Assembly: GCA_963834515.1 (NCBI GenBank) | Contig: CAWICB010000002.1 | Span: 930,001-994,000, forward strand | DNA from: RYN-230 sp963834515 | Lineage (GTDB): Bacteria > Actinomycetota > Actinomycetes > Streptosporangiales > Streptosporangiaceae | Direction of reading: 5' to 3' | Length of the DNA stretch: 64,000 bases | Part shown: positions 61,451-64,000 of the stretch, in pieces | Layout: every line of letters begins with the position of its first letter | Numbering within the stretch: the stretch's first letter is position 1 | Notes under the pieces: model-generated | The model's input: the letters and a program-made list of their open reading frames with translations, nothing else | The model's database searches: none | Told to the model about the DNA's origin: nothing | Position numbers and translations under genes: made by a program

Positions 61451-64000
61451 ATGACGGCAGCCGCGACGCGGAGTGGGGACGGGTTCGTCCACCTGCACGT
61501 TCACACCGAGTACTCGATGCTGGACGGGGCCGCGCGGCTGAAGGACATGTTCGCCGAGTGCGAGCGGGCGGGCATGGCGGCCGTGGCCATGACCGACCAC
61601 GGCAACCTGTACGGCGCCTACGACTTCTGGGCCAAGGCGACCAAGGCCGGCATCAAGCCGATTATCGGCATCGAGGCCTACCTGGCCCCGGAGCACCGGC
61701 GGCACCGCCAGCCGGTGCGCTGGGGCACCCCGGCGCAGAAGGACGACGACGTGTCCGGCGCCGGCGCGTACACACACATGACGCTGCTGGCCGAGACCAC
61801 CGAGGGCATGCACAACCTGTTCCGGCTGTCCTCGCTGGCCTCGCTGGAGGGCTACTTGCGCCAGCCGCGGATGGACCGGGAACTGCTGGCCGCGCACGCC
61901 AGCGGGATCATCGCCACCACCGGCTGCCCGAGCGGCGAGGTGCAGACCCGGCTCCGGCTCGGGCAGTACCCGCAGGCCCTGGCGGCGGCGGCGGCATACC
62001 GGGACATCTTCGGCGCGGGCAACTTCTTCGTCGAGATCATGGACCACGGGCTGAGCATTGAGCAGCGCGTCCGGGACGGGCTGCGCCGCATCGCCCGCGA
62101 ACTCGGCCTGCCGTTTGTGGTCACCAACGACTCGCACTACGCGGTGGAGGCCGACGCCAAGGCGCACGAGGTGCTGCTCTGCGTGCAGACCGGGTCGAAC
62201 ATGGCCGACCCGGGCCGGTTCAGGTTCGACGGCACCGGCTACTACCTGAAGAGCCCGCAGGAGATGCGCGCCTTGTTCAGCGACGACGAGTGGCAGTCCG
62301 GCTGCGACTCCACGCTGCTCATCGCCGAGCGGGCGGACGTTACGTTCCAGCCCAAGAACCTCATGCCGTCGTTCGACCTGCCGGCCGGGGAGACCGAGGA
62401 GAGCTGGCTGCGCCAGGAAGTCTGGCGCGGCATGGACCGGCGTTACCCGGACGGTTACGACGAGCGCCGCCGCCAGCAGGTCGAGTACGAGATCGGCATC
62501 ATCTCGCAGATGGGCTTCTGCTCGTACTTCCTGGTCGTGGCCGACTTCATCATGTGGGCCAAGCGGAACGGGGTCGGCGTCGGCCCGGGCCGCGGCTCGG
62601 CCGCAGGCTGCCTGGTGGCCTACGCGCTGGGCATCACCGACCTGGACCCGCTGGTGCACGGGCTGATCTTCGAGCGGTTCCTGAACCCGGAACGCGTGTC
62701 CATGCCCGACATCGACATCGACTTCGACGAACGCCGGCGGGGTGACGTGATCCGCTACGTCACCGAGAAGTGGGGCGAGGACCGGGTCGCGCAGATCATC
62801 ACTTACGGCACGATCAAGGCCAAGGCGGCGGTCAAGGACGCCGCCCGGGTGCTCGGCTTCCCGTACGCGCTCGGCGACCGGATCACCAAGGCGTTCCCGC
62901 CCGCGGTGATGGGCAAGGACATCCCGCTGACCGGGATCTTTGACGAGGCGCATCCCCGGCACGGCGAGGCGGGCGAGATCCGCGCGCTGTACGAGGCCGA
63001 GGCCGAGGTCCGCCAGGTCATCGACACCGCGCGCGGGCTGGAGGGGCTGATCCGGCAGGCCGGGGTGCACGCGGCCGGCGTGATCATGAGCAGCGAGCCG
63101 ATCATCGACCACGTGCCGGTCTGGAAGCGGCAGACCGACGGCGCGGTCATCACCCAGTTCGACTACCCGGCCTGCGAGTCGCTCGGCCTGCTCAAGATGG
63201 ACTTCCTCGGCCTGCGCAACCTGACCGTGCTGGACGATGCGGTGCGCGGGGTGAAGTCCAACCGGGGTACCGACATCGACCTTAATGCCCTGCCGCTGGA
63301 CGACCAGCCCACCTACGACCTGCTGGCCCGGGGCGACACGCTGGGCATATTCCAGTTCGACGGTGGGCCGATGCGGGCCCTGCTGCGCAGCATGCGGCCG
63401 GACAACTTCGAGGACATTTCCGCGGTCGGCGCGCTGTACCGGCCCGGCCCGATGGGCGCCAACGCGCACAACGAGTACGCGGACCGGAAGAACCAGCGCA
63501 AGCCGGTGGTGCCGATCCACCCCGAGCTGGCCGAGCCGCTGGCCGAGATCCTGGGTGACACCTACGGGCTGATCGTCTACCAGGAGCAGGTCATGGCCAT
63601 CGCGCAGAAGGTGGCCGGGTACAGCCTGGGCAGCGCGGACCTGCTCCGCCGGGCCATGGGCAAGAAGAAAAAGGAGATCCTGGACAAGGAGTTCCAGCCG
63701 TTCTCGGACGGGATGAAGCAGCACGGCTTCTCCGACGCCGCCATCAAGACGCTGTGGGACATCCTGGTCCCGTTCTCCGACTACGCGTTCAACAAGGCGC
63801 ACAGCGCGGCCTACGGCCTGGTCTCCTACTGGACCGCCTACCTCAAGGCGAACTACCCGGCGGAGTACATGGCCGCGCTGCTCACCTCGGTGTCCGGGGA
63901 CAAGGACAAGAGCGCGCTGTACCTGAACGAGTGCCGCCGGATGGGCATCACCGTGCTGCCGCCCGACGTCAACGCGTCCGACGCCACGTTCACCCCGGTG
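61451..64000 (+). CDS. dnaE: DNA polymerase III alpha subunit, N-terminal 850 residues
   Basis: It starts at ATG 61451 after AAGGAGG and runs off the window. The PHP domain begins FVHLHVHTEYSMLDGAARL with AMTDHGNLYG, and its metal-site His and Asp residues are present, as in actinobacterial DnaE1, whose PHP domain proofreads. The polymerase palm has GVGVGPGRGSAAGCLVAYALG and PDIDIDFDERRRGDVIRY (Asp420 and Asp422 as likely catalytic residues). LGIFQFDGGPMRALLRSMRP, YRPGPMGANAHNEYADRKN, VYQEQVMAIAQKVAGYSLG and RRAMGKKKKEILDKE follow. It is the replicative polymerase; no frame change is seen. Confidence 0.97.
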   Translation, partial: MTAAATRSGDGFVHLHVHTEYSMLDGAARLKDMFAECERAGMAAVAMTDHGNLYGAYDFWAKATKAGIKPIIGIEAYLAPEHRRHRQPVRWGTPAQKDDDVSGAGAYTHMTLLAETTEGMHNLFRLSSLASLEGYLRQPRMDRELLAAHASGIIATTGCPSGEVQTRLRLGQYPQALAAAAAYRDIFGAGNFFVEIMDHGLSIEQRVRDGLRRIARELGLPFVVTNDSHYAVEADAKAHEVLLCVQTGSNMADPGRFRFDGTGYYLKSPQEMRALFSDDEWQSGCDSTLLIAERADVTFQPKNLMPSFDLPAGETEESWLRQEVWRGMDRRYPDGYDERRRQQVEYEIGIISQMGFCSYFLVVADFIMWAKRNGVGVGPGRGSAAGCLVAYALGITDLDPLVHGLIFERFLNPERVSMPDIDIDFDERRRGDVIRYVTEKWGEDRVAQIITYGTIKAKAAVKDAARVLGFPYALGDRITKAFPPAVMGKDIPLTGIFDEAHPRHGEAGEIRALYEAEAEVRQVIDTARGLEGLIRQAGVHAAGVIMSSEPIIDHVPVWKRQTDGAVITQFDYPACESLGLLKMDFLGLRNLTVLDDAVRGVKSNRGTDIDLNALPLDDQPTYDLLARGDTLGIFQFDGGPMRALLRSMRPDNFEDISAVGALYRPGPMGANAHNEYADRKNQRKPVVPIHPELAEPLAEILGDTYGLIVYQEQVMAIAQKVAGYSLGSADLLRRAMGKKKKEILDKEFQPFSDGMKQHGFSDAAIKTLWDILVPFSDYAFNKAHSAAYGLVSYWTAYLKANYPAEYMAALLTSVSGDKDKSALYLNECRRMGITVLPPDVNASDATFTPV

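Noticed and set aside
61397..63802. An 801-codon open frame on the minus strand across dnaE
   Set aside because: It mirrors the dnaE codons and has no recognisable domain; the plus-strand frame has every polymerase motif.

Overview
The window is very G+C-rich and reads as the chromosome of an actinomycete. The evidence is the mraZ-rsmH-ftsL-ftsI-mur-ftsW-ftsQ-ftsZ division/cell-wall cluster followed by yggS-sepF-yggT-divIVA, a MurE with the meso-diaminopimelate signature DNPR, two probable F420-dependent enzymes, a DUF3040 gene, a LuxR-type large ATP-binding regulator, abundant GTG starts and ATGA/GTGA stop-start overlaps. The genus cannot be fixed from sequence alone; a Streptosporangiales-like actinomycete is a guess.

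Layout. 1-2.2 kb: the 3' end of plsX, remnants of two carotenoid genes, and a divergent CarH/LitR-like MerR regulator. 2.4-6.3 kb: an ECF sigma factor, two co-directional conserved proteins (one with 54-bp tandem repeats) and an SseB-domain protein. 6.3-10.1 kb: a shikimate operon aroC-aroK-aroB-aroQ-aroK with two shikimate kinase genes. 10.2-22.6 kb: an accessory block (LLM oxidoreductase, PQQ-type lipoprotein, SDR, LuxR regulator, FAD/disulfide reductase, glyoxalase-fold protein, ABC-2 remnant, AlkZ-like protein, GNAT, PPM-type methyltransferase). It separates the aro genes from pepP-efp-nusB (22.7-24.8 kb), which normally follow aroQ closely in actinobacteria. 24.9-28.5 kb: a membrane protein, a methyltransferase, dinB and DUF3040. 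28.6-33.5 kb: a minus-strand operon moxR, DUF58, tgpA. 33.7-51.8 kb: the division/cell-wall cluster, without murD and pgeF at their usual places. 51.9-64 kb: a proline/alanine-rich membrane protein, ileS (minus strand, with a T-box leader), a DksA/TraR-type protein, lspA, rluD, a VOC protein, DoxX, a PPOX flavoprotein and the first 850 codons of dnaE.

The genes fall into a few working units: chorismate supply (aro operon); lipid II synthesis and septum assembly (murE/F, mraY, murG, murC with ftsL, ftsI, ftsW, ftsQ, ftsZ, sepF, divIVA), with a probable MraZ autoregulatory box and an ftsZ promoter with two dyads; and translation support (efp, nusB, ileS, rluD).

Two properties dominate the window. 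First, many conserved or essential genes (plsX, aroC, aroK, mraZ, ftsI, moxR, ileS and others) carry one to many single-base frame changes, often at G/C runs, while neighbouring genes are intact. This looks like uncorrected consensus error rather than gene decay. Second, a family of G/C-rich palindromic repeats lies at 32.4, 35.4, 42.2 and (a diverged copy) 58.4 kb. It occupies the murD position, encodes the N-terminal extension of FtsL in frame, and appears to extend the C-terminus of LspA. I found no CRISPR array, complete insertion sequence, tRNA or rRNA, and no clear new multi-gene defence or biosynthetic system.
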